Of a stretch of 64,000 nt of DNA, positions 63,470 to 64,000 are shown piece after piece (within the stretch, counting starts at the first letter, position 1; each line of letters opens with the position of its first letter). Position numbers and translations under genes: made by a program. Under the pieces are notes generated by a model. The model did not search any database, was not told the DNA's origin, and saw nothing but the letters and a program-made list of their open reading frames with translations. Origin of the DNA: Finegoldia magna ATCC 29328 (GTDB taxonomy: Bacteria; Bacillota; Clostridia; Tissierellales; Peptoniphilaceae); contig NC_010376.1 of the NCBI RefSeq assembly GCF_000010185.1, forward strand, positions 620,001-684,000. The letters run 5' to 3'.

Positions 63470-64000
63470 ATGACTTTTGATATGGAACTAGAAGATAATG
63501 ATTTAGCAAAAATCAAAGTAATTGGTGTTGGTGGCGGTGGAAATAACGCTGTCAAGAGAATGAAAGAAGAAGGTTTACAAGGCGTTGAATTCGTAGCGGT
63601 AAATACTGACAAACAAATTTTAAATAATTTAGATATTAATACTAAATTACAAATCGGAAGCAAGATTACTAAGGGTTTGGGAGCCGGAGCTAATCCTGCA
63701 GTTGGTATGAAAGCTGCTGAAGAAAGTAGAAACGAAATCGAAGAAGCACTTGATAAAACAGACATGGTATTTGTAACTGCTGGTATGGGTGGCGGAACTG
63801 GTACTGGTGCTGCACCTGTAGTTGCACAAATTGCAAAAGAAAAAGGAATTCTTACAGTTGGCGTTGTAACAAAACCATTTACTTTTGAAGGAAGAAAAAG
63901 ACAAATGCAGGCTGAACAAGGTATCGAAGCTTTAAAGGGAAAAGTTGATACATTGGTAATAATTCCTAATGATAAATTATTACAAATTTCAGACAAGAGA
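63470..64000 (+). CDS. ftsZ: Cell division GTPase FtsZ (5' part, cut by window end)
   Basis: The first 177 residues of FtsZ; the frame is open at the window edge. The tubulin-like GTP site is clear: [17 protein letters not shown] near 15-31, FVAVNTDKQ near 43, GLGAGANP near 70, and the [10 protein letters not shown] signature near 104-113. ERR-like contact residues appear in [17 protein letters not shown]. The start follows AGGAGG. It assembles the division ring, and the gene has its own upstream region instead of being coupled to ftsQ. Confidence 0.96.
   Translation, partial: MTFDMELEDNDLAKIKVIGVGGGGNNAVKRMKEEGLQGVEFVAVNTDKQILNNLDINTKLQIGSKITKGLGAGANPAVGMKAAEESRNEIEEALDKTDMVFVTAGMGGGTGTGAAPVVAQIAKEKGILTVGVVTKPFTFEGRKRQMQAEQGIEALKGKVDTLVIIPNDKLLQISDKR

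Noticed and set aside
63457-63996. A 179-codon minus-strand frame at the window end
   Set aside because: It is the antisense shadow of ftsZ; the plus strand encodes the unmistakable GGGTGTGA GTPase motif.
1-64000. CRISPR array, prophage, insertion sequence, toxin-antitoxin or other defence island
   Set aside because: No regularly spaced repeats, no transposase, integrase or phage gene, and no known defence motif was seen. The UvrD/RecB-like genes are explained by pcrA and addAB.

Overview
The window is about two-thirds AT and comes from a low-GC Gram-positive anaerobe. A sortase, a monotopic sugar transferase, Asp23/AmaP, GatCAB, a clostridial-type FolD and LigA, and a pst-phoU-phoPR block all point to a clostridial relative. 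No sporulation gene is seen. Gene content and style fit the Tissierellia/Peptoniphilaceae, and a Finegoldia-like anaerobic coccus is my best guess; that is inference, since no 16S or other lineage marker is present.

Layout. 38-883 (-): an RNase H-fold protein that looks catalytically degenerate. 976-4694: cysteine desulfurase and ThiI (tRNA thiolation), then LemA and a TPM-domain membrane protein. 4837-9036: an XRE-cupin regulator and the potABCD polyamine importer. 9140-19257: uppP, pcrA, ligA, gatCAB, an inosine/xanthosine triphosphate pyrophosphatase, a phosphodiesterase and an atypical folD. 19347-21481: three maturation factors for molybdenum hydroxylases. 21507-21926 (-): a Fur-family regulator with a palindrome over its own promoter. 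22092-28083: a nucleotide-sugar and glycan-initiation cluster with a complete WbpA-WbpB-WbpE-WbpD set. 28407-29743: amaP, a DUF2273 protein and asp23 behind a sigma-B-like promoter. 29777-37383 (-): degV and then pstS-pstC-pstA-pstB-phoU-phoP-phoR. 37526-47751: asparaginase, two small unknowns, an RluA-type pseudouridine synthase, a nucleoside kinase and addBA. 47788-51336: a two-component system with an unknown exported protein. 51487-51656: two identical tRNA-Lys genes. 51750-53624: a small membrane protein, a HAD phosphatase and a class A sortase. 53792 to the end: a trimmed dcw cluster (mraZ, rsmH, ftsL, PASTA-PBP, mraY, murD, ftsW, murG, ftsQ, and ftsZ cut by the window edge).

How the genes work together. 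Much of the window serves the cell surface: undecaprenyl phosphate recycling, lipid II synthesis and septation, glycan initiation, surface protein anchoring and envelope stress. The phosphate block is a self-contained regulon. PstS is circularly permuted relative to the usual family order, and two PhoP-box arrays with the same geometry lie upstream of pstS and pstC. The strongest regulatory signals are those arrays, a perfect GTTTAA-N13-GGGTAT element before amaP-asp23, AAAGTGG repeats before mraZ, and a 6-1-6 palindrome on the fur promoter. I see no CRISPR array, prophage, insertion sequence or recognisable defence system.
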